Shown one piece after another: positions 1 to 8,181 of a DNA stretch of 64,000 nt; within the stretch, counting starts at the first letter, position 1, and each line of letters opens with the position of its first letter. Made by a program: the position numbers and the translations under genes. This DNA is from VAXT01 sp963794605 (GTDB lineage Bacteria > Actinomycetota > Thermoleophilia > Gaiellales > Gaiellaceae). The stretch is taken from NCBI GenBank assembly GCA_963794605.1, contig CAWCEN010000006.1, positions 62,001 to 126,000 on the forward strand, given 5' to 3'. Under the pieces are notes generated by a model. That model was not told where the DNA came from. It worked only from the letters and a program-made list of their open reading frames with translations, and did no database searches.

Positions 1-1
1 C

Positions 2-460
2 GACTCGATGCAGTTCATCGGCGCCAACATCGCGGAGCAGATCCACGTCTCGGCCAACGGCAACCGCGTGCTCTTCGTCCGCGACATCGCGAACGTGACG
101 ATGGATCTCGCGGGCGTCGAGCAGATCGACTTCCAGGCCCTGGGCGGGGCCGACCTGGTCGACGTAGGCGACCTGACCGGCACCGACCTGGTGAGCCTGC
201 AGGTCGATCTCGGGGAGGCCGACGGGGCGATGGACCGCGTCGCGGTCGCAGGCACCGACGGCGAGGATGCGATCACCGTGAACGGAGACGCAGGCGGCGT
301 GAAGGTGAGCGGCCTGCATACCGGGGTCAAGATCCTCGACCCCGAGTTCGCGAACGACCGGCTCGACGTCGACACGGGCGACGGCCGGGACACCGTGGAC
401 TCGAGCGATTTGGCACCCGGCACGATCCAGCTCTCCGTGGACGGCGTTCCAGTCCCCTAG
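2..460 (+). CDS. C-terminal part of a repeat-rich, probably secreted protein (5' end outside window)
   Basis: The frame is open to the first base of the window, so the gene starts upstream; the ATG at position 8 is internal to that frame. About 150 residues are visible, very acidic and rich in Asp, Gly and Val, with repeated short segments such as GGADLVDVGDLTG, DGEDAITVNGD and DTGDGRDTVDSSDL. Alternating beta-prone and D/G-rich turn segments resemble the ends of actinobacterial calcium-binding, beta-roll-like surface proteins. No catalytic motif is seen and no function can be assigned. It ends at a tag 18 nt before a strong hairpin and is convergent with the methyltransferase gene. Confidence 0.6.
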   Translation, partial: DSMQFIGANIAEQIHVSANGNRVLFVRDIANVTMDLAGVEQIDFQALGGADLVDVGDLTGTDLVSLQVDLGEADGAMDRVAVAGTDGEDAITVNGDAGGVKVSGLHTGVKILDPEFANDRLDVDTGDGRDTVDSSDLAPGTIQLSVDGVPVP

Positions 461-478
461 GCGATCCAACGACATCAT

Positions 479-506
479 GGCGGGGCCCGCGGTATGGGGC
501 CCCGCC
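479..506. terminator. Bidirectional hairpin terminator between convergent genes
   Basis: Perfect 10-bp arms (479-488 and 497-506, GGCGGGGCCC/GGGCCCCGCC) enclose an 8-nt loop. The hairpin lies in the 61-bp gap between two convergent genes. The downstream U tract on the plus strand is short (gcggttt), so termination efficiency is uncertain. Confidence 0.65.
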
Positions 507-521
507 GCGGTTTGCCGGCGC

Positions 522-1310
522 TCAGCGCGCGGCGGTCGACTTGTGCACGATCCAGCCCAGGCCCGCGCCGGGCTGATCGGGAAGGCCGCGCAGGTCCTCG
601 AGACCCGCGCGTAGCTGCTCCTCGTCAGCGCCGGGTAGCGCGGCGAGAGCCTCGAACGCGCTGTCGAGCACCTCAGCCGCATAGCCCGCCTGGCCTGCGA
701 GATCGTCGCCCTGCCACCAGAATGGGCGCTCACCTTCGTCGATCGCGCGCAAGCCCGCGTCGCGGAGCCAGCCCGGCAACCGTGTGCCGGCGTCGCTCCA
801 ACCCGATGCCGCCATGCCCTGGACCATCGCGCGGATCAGGGCCTCGAATTCAGGTGTGGTCGGCTCGGCCCGGCACGTCGCGTAGTCGACCTCGATCGCG
901 GTAATCCCGCCGCCCGGAACGAGCACGCGCCGCGCCTCCCGGAGCACCGCGACCGGGTCGGCGACATGCTCCAGGAACCACATCATCCAGACGTGGTCGA
1001 ACGACCCGTTCTCGAACGGCAGCTCGATTGCGTTCGCCTCGATCAGCCTCGCTTCGATTCCGGACCGATCGAGGTGCCCGCGGGCGTACTCGAGCTGCTC
1101 CGGCGCGATGTCGACACCGGTCAGCATGAGGCCGGGAAACTCCTCGCCGAGCACCGCCAGAACGGCGCCGACCCCGCAGCCGACCTCGAGCAGACGCGTG
1201 CCGGGCGCGAGCTCGGTGCCGGCGCGGATCAGCCGGTGGCGCCAGTGCTCGGCCTGCTCGACGAGCCGCTCCTGCTCGGCGGTGCCGTAGCCGTGAACGT
1301 AGCGCGCCAT
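522..1310 (-). CDS. Class I SAM-dependent methyltransferase
   Basis: A 262-residue protein with the UbiE/Methyltransf_11 layout. The SAM-binding glycine loop is LLEVGCGVGAVL, followed by the acidic loop after strand 2 (GVDIAPEQLEYAR), an adenine-loop segment (EANAIELPF) and a post-motif region FDHVWMMWFLEHVADP ending in VLREARRVLVPGG. The C-terminal third is probably the substrate-binding cap; the substrate cannot be deduced. The ATG at 1308-1310 sits 8 nt after TATCGT, matching the leaderless promoter pattern of this window. It is convergent with the partial repeat-protein gene and divergent from the serine-hydrolase remnant. Confidence 0.85.
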   Translation of the reverse strand: MARYVHGYGTAEQERLVEQAEHWRHRLIRAGTELAPGTRLLEVGCGVGAVLAVLGEEFPGLMLTGVDIAPEQLEYARGHLDRSGIEARLIEANAIELPFENGSFDHVWMMWFLEHVADPVAVLREARRVLVPGGGITAIEVDYATCRAEPTTPEFEALIRAMVQGMAASGWSDAGTRLPGWLRDAGLRAIDEGERPFWWQGDDLAGQAGYAAEVLDSAFEALAALPGADEEQLRAGLEDLRGLPDQPGAGLGWIVHKSTAAR

Positions 1311-2091
1311 CGTCGGCGACGATACCGACGCGAACCCTTGTCAGACTCGCCGGATCCGGACACTCGTCACAGCCGCTGACAGGACGAGCTTCGACGCGCT
1401 CGAAGCGTCGTTTCGAGGTGCCGTCGGTCTCGCACTCGCCCCGGTCGGTTCGCGGCCGGCGGTCGAGGAGCTCGGGACGCTCCGCGGCGGTGTCGCCTGG
1501 TCGACGATCAAGGTTCCGATCGCGCTGGCCGTCTCGGCGCGTGATCCAACCGAGCGCGATGAGGAGCTGATCGACGCCGCGCTCACCGTGTCGGACAACG
1601 ACGCCGCGCTGGCGTTGTGGGCCCGCCTCGGGCCGCCCGGGGTTGCCGCCGCGGCCGTGGAGGACGTCCTCGCTTTGGCCGGTGACACATCCTCGAGGGT
1701 TGAGACACGGATTCTCCGCCAGGGCTTCACACCGTTCGGACAGACCGAGTGGTCGCTGGCGGCCCAGGTGCAGCTGATGGCCGCTCTGCCCAGCCTCCCG
1801 CACGCCGATTCGGTTCGAGCCCGTATGCGTCGAGTCGTTCCGGAACAGCGCTGGGGACTCGGCACGCTCGGTGACGACGTCGAGCTCAAGGGCGGTTGGG
1901 GCCCAGATCCCGACGGCCGGCGCCTCGTCCGGCAGATGGGGATCGTCGGGCCGCTCGCGGTGGCGCTTGCCGCCCTTCCCGCCGAAGGGAGCTTCGAGTC
2001 GGGCACGGCCATGCTCAACCGCATTGCGCGCTGGCTCGGCGAGTCGATCCGGCCCCAGACTCGGCGCGGCGAGTCGAGCTCCGTGGACTGA
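1303..2091 (+). pseudogene. Serine hydrolase (class A beta-lactamase-like), no recognisable start codon
   Basis: The open frame from 1303 encodes a class A beta-lactamase/PF13354-like domain. It has an S-x-x-K nucleophile motif (STIK at about 1513-1524), an SDN motif (SDNDAA at about 1591) and a KGG triad in ELKGGWGPD near 1885. About 45 residues before the STIK fit the fold (FDALEASFRGAVGLALAP). No ATG, GTG or TTG occurs in this frame between the last upstream stop (1300) and the STIK. The first GTG (1588) lies after the catalytic serine and would give a 167-residue fragment without the nucleophile. No signal peptide is encoded. It may be a 5'-truncated gene, or one using a rare start such as ATC. 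Reaction inferred: beta-lactam or peptidoglycan-related acyl-serine chemistry. Confidence 0.55.
1319..1324 (-). promoter_or_regulatory. Leaderless -10 element (TATCGT) of the methyltransferase
   Basis: TATCGT on the minus strand ends 8 nt before the ATG at 1310. There is no Shine-Dalgarno sequence in the gap. No good -35 box is seen. Confidence 0.4.
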
Positions 2092-2098
2092 GCTCGGG

Positions 2099-3214
2099 CT
2101 ACGCGACGATCGCGAGCTCGCGCGGAGTCGTGTTCAGGCGCCGACCGCCGCTCTCGGTGACGGCGACGATGTCCTCGATTCGAACTCCGAACTCGTCCGG
2201 AAGGTAGATCCCGGGCTCGATCGAGAAGCACATGCCGGGCTCGAGGAGCCGTTCTTCGCCCTCCACCATGTACGGCGGCTCATGTGCCGTCAGGCCGATC
2301 CCGTGCCCGGTCCGGTGGATGAACCGGTCGCCGTAGCCGGCGTCCGCGATCACCTTGCGCGCCGCGCGATCGATCTCCTGGCACGCCACACCCGGCCGAA
2401 CGGCTTCGAACCCGGCCTGCTGGGCCCGCTCGACGATCTCGTGCACGGCGCGCTCCTCGTCGGTCGGCTCGCCGACATGGACGGTACGAGTCGTGTCCGA
2501 CGCATAACCGTCCTTGAGACCGCCGAAGTCGAGAACCACCATGTCGCCGTCCTGCATCACGCGCTCGTCGAACTCGTGGTGCGGGTTGGCGCCGTTCGGC
2601 CCCGAGCCGACGAGTGTGAATTCGACTTCGGAGTGCCCGTGGGCCTTCAGGGCACCAGCGAGCTCGGCCGCGACCTCGGACTCCTTTCGCCCGGAAAAGC
2701 GAACGCCGAGGATGTCGTAGAACGCCGCGTCGGCCGCCTCGCCCGCGGCGGTCAGGCGCTCGAGCTCGTCGGCGTCCTTCACTGCACGCAGCATCGGCAG
2801 CGCCTCGGTCATCGAGACGTATCCGGAGTCGGGCATGCGGCCCTGGAGCCCGATCAGGTGCATCGCCCAGGCCGCGTCCGAGATCGCATAGCGGCCCTTC
2901 GGGTCGAGCATCGGCGCTGCGGCCTCGTAGGGATCGCTGCCGTCGCTCCAATCCGAGAGCGTCAGCGTCGAGCTGCCCGGCGCCGACTCCGCGTCCGGCC
3001 GCTCCAGGATCGGCACGATCATCGCCGGCTCGTGGTCGGCCGTGACGACGAGCATCGTCAACCGCTCGGTGATCGCCACGGGCTTGTACCCGGTCAGGTA
3101 CATGAGGTCCGGACCGGGCGTGACGAGGACACCTGACAGCCCCGCTTCGTGGGCCATCCGGCCCGCGCGCTCCATCCGCGCGGCGAAGTCCTCGGCGGTG
3201 AACGGGCTCGCCAT
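2099..3214 (-). CDS. M24 family metallopeptidase (Xaa-Pro aminopeptidase-like)
   Basis: A 371-residue creatinase/prolidase-type protein: an N-terminal creatinase-like domain (about 1-145) followed by a pita-bread domain. All five dinuclear metal ligands are visible: Asp229 (VVLDFGG), Asp240 (YASDTTRT), His304 (RTGHGIGL), Glu333 (FSIEPGIY) and Glu347 (VRIEDIV). His211/His212 precede the metal site. It probably releases N-terminal residues ahead of proline from peptides in the cytosol. The start is MASPFTAEDF at 3214: a longer reading frame exists but lacks the fold, and TAGACT ends 8 nt before this ATG. It is divergent from the dienelactone hydrolase gene, with a 44-bp intergenic region. Confidence 0.9.
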   Translation of the reverse strand: MASPFTAEDFAARMERAGRMAHEAGLSGVLVTPGPDLMYLTGYKPVAITERLTMLVVTADHEPAMIVPILERPDAESAPGSSTLTLSDWSDGSDPYEAAAPMLDPKGRYAISDAAWAMHLIGLQGRMPDSGYVSMTEALPMLRAVKDADELERLTAAGEAADAAFYDILGVRFSGRKESEVAAELAGALKAHGHSEVEFTLVGSGPNGANPHHEFDERVMQDGDMVVLDFGGLKDGYASDTTRTVHVGEPTDEERAVHEIVERAQQAGFEAVRPGVACQEIDRAARKVIADAGYGDRFIHRTGHGIGLTAHEPPYMVEGEERLLEPGMCFSIEPGIYLPDEFGVRIEDIVAVTESGGRRLNTTPRELAIVA

Positions 3215-3222
3215 CGGGTTCG

Positions 3223-3252
3223 AGTCTAATCCGGGCTCGGCCGGGATAAGCT
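3223..3252. promoter_or_regulatory. Divergent pair of leaderless -10 elements
   Basis: The 44-bp gap between the divergent starts at 3214 (minus) and 3259 (plus) carries TAGACT on the minus strand (3223-3228, 8 nt to ATG) and TAAGCT on the plus strand (3247-3252, 6 nt to ATG). Neither gene has a Shine-Dalgarno sequence. Confidence 0.45.
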
Positions 3253-3258
3253 CGCGGC

Positions 3259-4005
3259 ATGTGCTTCGACATCGACTCCGTTCCACCGATCGCGCCGATC
3301 GAGGGAGGAGCGGTCGACCACCGCGACCTCGAGCTCGAGAGCGAGGACGGCAACCGCCTCGCCGCCTTCGCCGCGCTGCCCGAGGAGCCGAGCGACGTCG
3401 GCGTGGTGATTCTCCCGGACGTGCGCGGCCTCTACCGCTTCTACGAGGAGCTGGCGCTTCGCTTCGCCGAGCGCGGCATTGCGGCCGTCGCCATCGACTT
3501 CTACGGGCGCACGGCCGGTGTCGCCAAGCGAGGTGAAGACTTCGAGTACCCGGAGCATCGGGTGCAGACGACCCCGGAAGGAGTCCAGGCCGACGTGCGC
3601 GCAGGCGTGGACTGGCTGCGCGACCAGGGAATGAGCTCGATCTTCACGGTCGGGTTCTGCTTCGGCGGCCGGCACTCGTGGCTCGCGGCTGCGGGAGGTC
3701 ACGGCCTGAAAGGCGCGGTGGGCTTCTACGGAATGCCGGTCACGACCGACACTCCAGGGCCGGCCGATCGAGCGACAGAGATGGACGCGCCGATCCTGGC
3801 GCTTCAGGGCGGCGCCGACCAGCACATCACGGCCGAGCACAACGCTGAGTTCGACGAGGCGCTCACCAAGGCCGGCGTCGAGCACGAGGTCGTCACGTAC
3901 CAGGGCGCACCGCACAGCTTTTTCGACCGCAAGCAGGAGGAGTTCGCCGAAGCGTCCGAGGATGCGTGGAACCGGACGCTCGCGTTCATCGAGCGCTACC
4001 GGTAG
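3259..4005 (+). CDS. Dienelactone hydrolase family protein
   Basis: A 248-residue alpha/beta hydrolase of the DLH family. The triad is Cys134 (GFCFGG nucleophile elbow), Asp187 (QGGADQHI) and His219 (GAPHSFF). The N-terminus, MCFDIDSVPPIAPIEGG, is the form usual for this actinobacterial subfamily and supports the ATG at 3259. It probably cleaves a lactone or small ester in the cytosol; without a catabolic operon around it, the substrate is unknown. It is convergent with the large permease gene. Confidence 0.88.
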   Translation: MCFDIDSVPPIAPIEGGAVDHRDLELESEDGNRLAAFAALPEEPSDVGVVILPDVRGLYRFYEELALRFAERGIAAVAIDFYGRTAGVAKRGEDFEYPEHRVQTTPEGVQADVRAGVDWLRDQGMSSIFTVGFCFGGRHSWLAAAGGHGLKGAVGFYGMPVTTDTPGPADRATEMDAPILALQGGADQHITAEHNAEFDEALTKAGVEHEVVTYQGAPHSFFDRKQEEFAEASEDAWNRTLAFIERYR

Positions 4006-4011
4006 CCGTCG

Positions 4012-6570
4012 CTACTCGTACTGGAGCGCCTGGAGCACGTTCAGCCGCGCTGCTCGGCGCGCCGGGAAGATGGCGGCGATGACTCCGACGAAGATCGCGG
4101 CGACCGCGAACACGATCAACTGTGCGACCGGGAGCGTGAAGTCGATGAAATCGACGCGCGCCACGAGCAGCCCGCCGAGAGCGATCCCGAGCAGAATTCC
4201 CAGCGCCCCGCCGATCGCCGAGGTGATCACGCTCTCGTTGCGAATCATTCGCCGCACCTGGCGGCGGGTCATCCCGACTGCGCGCAGCATCCCGATCTCA
4301 CGCGTCCGCTCGAAGACCGTCAGCACCAGTGTGTTCACGATCCCGAAGAAGCTGACCAGGACCGAGAGCGCGAGCAGGACGTAGAGGATGTTGAGCACGG
4401 AGTTCAGCCCTGAGATCTGGTTGTCGATGAACTCCTGGCGCGTTTGCACCTTGGCGTTCGGGAAGTCCTGCAGCGCTCGGTCGAGCCCAGCTTGGTTCGC
4501 ATCCGTCTCGCCGCCTCTCATGATCACGAACGAGTAGAGGTTCTGCGGCTGGTCGTTGAAGCGATCCCACGTGGCTGCGGAGATCGTGACCGGGCCGAAG
4601 GGCGATCCGCCCGTCGGCGGCTTGAAGATGCCCAGCACGCGGAAGGGGGCTGTCTCGCCGTTCGGGAAGGTCTGGCGGACGGTCGAGCCGACCGTGAGGT
4701 TGTGGTCGTCGGCGAAGCCCTCTTCGACGAAGGCGCCGTCGTCGCCGAGGCGGGCGAGGACCGCGTCGGAGCCCTCCTTCCAGTCGAGCGAGAAGATTCG
4801 GCTGGCCGCGGGATTGACGGCGGTGGCGTTGTAGACGTTTCCGAAGGCCTGGGCCTGGCCCGCGCGGACGTTTCCGACCGACTCCACGCCCGGCGCCTTC
4901 GCAGCCGCGTCGGCGACGCTGACCGAGATCGGCGAGAAGTTGTTCTGGGCGGTCACGGCATAGTCGGCGTTCTTCCAGAGGTCGTCGACAGCGCCCTTGA
5001 ACGTGGAGATGATTCCGGCGGCGAGGAGCGTCACGAGCGTGACCAGTGCCAGTCCGATCATCAGCGCCGAGGCGGTCGAGGCGGTGCGTTGTGTGTTGCG
5101 CTGCGTGTTCTCGCGCGCGAGCACCCCGGCTGCGCCGCCCAGCTTCGCCGCGGGCCAGCCGAGTACGGTCGCGAGTGGGCGTACGAGACGTTCCGCGAGC
5201 AGTGCGACACCGAGGAAGATCATCAGCGCGCCGACGCCCATCCAGATGAGCAACGAGGTCGTGCTGAGGCCCGGCCCGAAGAGCGACCAGGAGAGAGCCG
5301 CGAAGCCGAGGACGGTCAAGAGAATCGATCCCGGGAGGCGCAGGAACGCGAAGCGGGACTTCGGAAGCGTCGCGCCCTCGCGAACCGCGGCGAGCGGCGG
5401 CACGCGGGTCGCGCGGAGGGCAGGCCGGAGGCTCGCGACGAGCGTGACGAGGATGCCCGCTGCGAGTGCGATCGCGACGGCAGTCCCGGTCAGGATGAGA
5501 CCGCTGTTCGGCAACGTGAATCCCACGGCGTCGAAGAGCGCGAAGAGGCCCTTCGCGAGCGCGACGCCGACTGCAAGCCCGACCAGCGAGGCCAGAACGC
5601 CGGTGACGAGCGCCTCGATCATGATCGAGGTCAGGATCTGCCGGCGCGAGGCGCCGACTGTTCGTAGGGTCGCGAACTCGCGCGTTCGCTGGGCGATAGT
5701 GATCGAGAGCGAGTTGGCGATCACGAAGCTGCCGACGAAGAGGGCAATCCCGCCGAAGGCGAGCAGGAAGCCGCGCAGGAACGAGATGAAGCCGTTCGTC
5801 TCGGCCGCATCGTCCTCGGCTTGCTGGGACGCAGTCTTCACCTCAGCGGTCGGCGGAACGTTCGCCTGAAGCTCGCGGACGAGCTGCTCGTCGGACACGC
5901 CCGGCCTCGCGGCGACCGCGATCTCGTCCAGTCGGCCCTTCTTGTCGAACAGCTCCTGGGCCGTTGGCAGGGCGAACCCCGAAAGTGTGGCGCCGCCGAT
6001 CGTCGAGACCGAGCCGAAGCGCACGAATCCCGAGATACGCAAGCTCTGTGCGGGCCCTTCCGCCTGGACACCGACGGTCTGTCCCAACTTGAAGTGCTCC
6101 TTCTTGGCCGTCGACTCGTCGACCACCACGTCGCCCCGCTGTGGCCACGATCCGTCGACGAGCTTGAGCGGGTTGAAGCGTGAGGCGCCGTTCGCGATGC
6201 TGAAGCCCAGGTTCGGCGCACCGCCGTAGACGATCGCCTTGCCGTTCTTTCCGATCAGCTGCGCCTGGCCGTCGACGCTGCCCTCGGCCGCCTCGACCTC
6301 GGGGAGGCCTCGCACCTTGCCGAGCAGCGAATCGCTGAGCGTTGGGGCGGACGAACCGACGTCGCTCGAAAGGTCGAATGCCGTCTTGCCGCTGATCACC
6401 GCGTTCGACCCCTTGCGGACGTCGGTGAAGATCGAATCGAAAGCCTTGTCGATCGAGTCCGTCAACATGAAGGTGCCGGCCACCATCGCGACGCCGAGCA
6501 CGATCGCGATCGCCGTCAGCGACGTCCGCAGCTTCCGTCCGAGCAACCCCTTGAGCGCGACGCGGACCAT
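4012..6570 (-). CDS. ABC transporter permease, FtsX/MacB-like with two FtsX domains
   Basis: An 852-residue membrane protein. It has an N-terminal transmembrane segment (TSLTAIAIVLGVAMVAGTF), an extracytoplasmic MacB-type periplasmic core domain (about 45-255), and an FtsX domain with three membrane segments (about 265-395, including VIANSLSITIAQRTREFATL). Two more central membrane segments, a second extracytoplasmic domain (about 520-720) and a second FtsX domain (about 725-850, VLTVFERTREIGMLRAVGM) follow. The mechanotransmission motif 'RTRE.A/GMLRAVG' is present in both halves. Such proteins act with a LolD/MacB-type ATPase, but none is encoded next to it, so the partner must lie elsewhere. 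Its role may be lipoprotein or lipid handling, or peptide export; the substrate is unknown. Confidence 0.85.
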   Translation of the reverse strand: MVRVALKGLLGRKLRTSLTAIAIVLGVAMVAGTFMLTDSIDKAFDSIFTDVRKGSNAVISGKTAFDLSSDVGSSAPTLSDSLLGKVRGLPEVEAAEGSVDGQAQLIGKNGKAIVYGGAPNLGFSIANGASRFNPLKLVDGSWPQRGDVVVDESTAKKEHFKLGQTVGVQAEGPAQSLRISGFVRFGSVSTIGGATLSGFALPTAQELFDKKGRLDEIAVAARPGVSDEQLVRELQANVPPTAEVKTASQQAEDDAAETNGFISFLRGFLLAFGGIALFVGSFVIANSLSITIAQRTREFATLRTVGASRRQILTSIMIEALVTGVLASLVGLAVGVALAKGLFALFDAVGFTLPNSGLILTGTAVAIALAAGILVTLVASLRPALRATRVPPLAAVREGATLPKSRFAFLRLPGSILLTVLGFAALSWSLFGPGLSTTSLLIWMGVGALMIFLGVALLAERLVRPLATVLGWPAAKLGGAAGVLARENTQRNTQRTASTASALMIGLALVTLVTLLAAGIISTFKGAVDDLWKNADYAVTAQNNFSPISVSVADAAAKAPGVESVGNVRAGQAQAFGNVYNATAVNPAASRIFSLDWKEGSDAVLARLGDDGAFVEEGFADDHNLTVGSTVRQTFPNGETAPFRVLGIFKPPTGGSPFGPVTISAATWDRFNDQPQNLYSFVIMRGGETDANQAGLDRALQDFPNAKVQTRQEFIDNQISGLNSVLNILYVLLALSVLVSFFGIVNTLVLTVFERTREIGMLRAVGMTRRQVRRMIRNESVITSAIGGALGILLGIALGGLLVARVDFIDFTLPVAQLIVFAVAAIFVGVIAAIFPARRAARLNVLQALQYE

Positions 6571-6610
6571 CGGACCGATGGTACTAACGCTGGATGAGGC
6601 GGCTTCCGGT

Positions 6611-7840
6611 TCAGCCGGAGAGCTCGACCAGGCGCATCACGACGACGGGCCGCGTGAAGCCCTTGAGCTGCAGCACGGGGACTGGCTCGGTCGCGATTCG
6701 CCCCTCGAGCGAAGCGTCAGTGCGCTGGCTGAGCAGGATCTCGCCGGGCGCGGCTGCGTCGCTCAGCCGTGAGGCAAGGATGACCGCGTTGCCGATCGCG
6801 CCATACTCGTAGCGTCCTTCGAATCCGATCCGGCCGAGTGTGGCGTAGCCGGTCGCGATCCCGATGCCCAGGCCGAGGTCATAGCCGCGCTTGCGCCAGT
6901 CCGCGGCGAGGGTCGTGAAGCGCTCGGCCAGCGTCGCAGCCGTGCGCACGGCCGCGAGCTCGTGATCGTCGACCTCGACCGGATCGTTGAAGAACGCCAT
7001 CAGCCCGTCTCCTGCGAAGTGCTCGATGGTGCCTTCGTTCGCGGAGACGAGCTCGCCGGCCGCGGTGTGGTACTCCCGCAGGATGCTGAAGACCTCCTCG
7101 GGCTCGGCGGTCTCCGAGAACGACGTGAAGCCGCGCAGATCGCAGAAGAGCGCCGTGATCTCGCGGCGGTGACCGGCGAGGAGCTGCTCTCCGTCTCCGG
7201 TCGAGAGCAGGTTCGCGACGTGCGGTGCGAACTGCGCCAGCTCGGTGCGCTGGCGCTCGACAGTCTGGAAGAGCCGGACGTTCTCGATGGCGATCACCGC
7301 GAAGTCGGCGAACGTCTCGATCAGCCTGATCTCTGCGGCGTCGAACGGCCGCACCTGGTTTCGGGCGACCGCGATCGCGCCGATCGGCACGCCTTCCCGC
7401 ATCATCGGCACCCCGAGCGCGGTGCGGTAGCCCGCGAGCCTCTGCAGGTCGGGCAGTGCGTATTCCGGATCCTCGAGCACGTCGCCTATGTGCACGATCC
7501 GCTTCTCGAGCAGCGTCCGGCCGACGATCGACCCGCGCTCGGGGATGTACACGCGCTCTCGAACCAGGCGCTCGTACTCGGGGGTCATGCTCGTGAAGGC
7601 CGCGATCCGATACTCGTCCTTGTCGCCGTCCCGGCGGGCGATGTTGCCCGTGTCCGCGTGGCAGAGTCGGACCGCCCGGTCGATCACGGTCTGCAGGACC
7701 GCATCGAGGTCGAACGTCGTGTGCGCGATCGTCTGGACGACGTCCCGGACGGCGGCTTCACGTTCCTCGGCGCGGTCGCGCTCGCGCTGGAGCTCGGCCG
7801 CTTCGTCTGGATGTGCGCCGACGTCGCTCACGGCGGACAT
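6611..7840 (-). CDS. GAF domain-containing class III nucleotide cyclase
   Basis: A 409-residue soluble protein: a short N-terminal coiled coil (about 15-35), a GAF domain (about 40-190) and a class III adenylate/guanylate cyclase domain (about 222-409). Both metal aspartates are present, Asp234 (LFCDLRGFTS) and Asp278 (FAGDGLMAFF). In the GNAVILASRL segment Arg358 is kept, but the Asn that normally stabilises the transition state (VNLASR) is Ile354, and the purine-selecting Asp is Asn. Activity may therefore be altered or lost. Inferred role: a ligand-gated cAMP/cGMP signal, or a regulatory pseudo-cyclase. Only 40 bp separate it from the downstream permease gene, so cotranscription is possible. 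Confidence 0.85.
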   Translation of the reverse strand: MSAVSDVGAHPDEAAELQRERDRAEEREAAVRDVVQTIAHTTFDLDAVLQTVIDRAVRLCHADTGNIARRDGDKDEYRIAAFTSMTPEYERLVRERVYIPERGSIVGRTLLEKRIVHIGDVLEDPEYALPDLQRLAGYRTALGVPMMREGVPIGAIAVARNQVRPFDAAEIRLIETFADFAVIAIENVRLFQTVERQRTELAQFAPHVANLLSTGDGEQLLAGHRREITALFCDLRGFTSFSETAEPEEVFSILREYHTAAGELVSANEGTIEHFAGDGLMAFFNDPVEVDDHELAAVRTAATLAERFTTLAADWRKRGYDLGLGIGIATGYATLGRIGFEGRYEYGAIGNAVILASRLSDAAAPGEILLSQRTDASLEGRIATEPVPVLQLKGFTRPVVVMRLVELSG

Positions 7841-7856
7841 CTTCGCGGATCAGGGA

Positions 7857-8099
7857 CTACTGCTCGTAGCGCTCGACGATCTCGGGGTCGCGCGCCCGAG
7901 CGGCATCCGGCTCCTGGCCCGACTCGCGGAGCGCGCGGCGCTGTCGGAGCAGGTCCCAGCACTGGTCGAGGCTGACCTTGATCGACTCGAGCCGGTTGTG
8001 CTCGTCCGCGTTCAGGCCGCCCTCTCCGACGCGGTCGTAGAGCTCGTGCTCCTCGGCGACGAGCTTCTCGATGCGCTCGTGAATCTGTGTGTCATTCAT
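7857..8099 (-). CDS. DUF2630 family small protein
   Basis: An 80-residue acidic, helical protein (MNDTQIHERIEKLVAEEHEL..., WDLLRQRRALRESGQEP). This is the typical length and sequence of the actinobacterial DUF2630 family, whose function is unknown. The reading frame extends further upstream, but homology and the neighbouring gene place the start at the ATG at 8097-8099. The gene ends 17 nt before the start of the cyclase gene on the same strand, so the two may be cotranscribed. Confidence 0.8.
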   Translation of the reverse strand: MNDTQIHERIEKLVAEEHELYDRVGEGGLNADEHNRLESIKVSLDQCWDLLRQRRALRESGQEPDAARARDPEIVERYEQ

Positions 8100-8181
8100 G
8101 CGGTGAGCATGCCACAGGCGAATAGCGCCGCAGTGCGTGCCGTTGTGATGGGATACACGCATCCTGCGGAAGGAGAACTCC

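Noticed and set aside
3214..3240. tRNA T-arm-like sequence (GGTTCGAGTC)
   Set aside because: No acceptor, D or anticodon stems can be folded around it, and it overlaps the start of the M24 peptidase gene.
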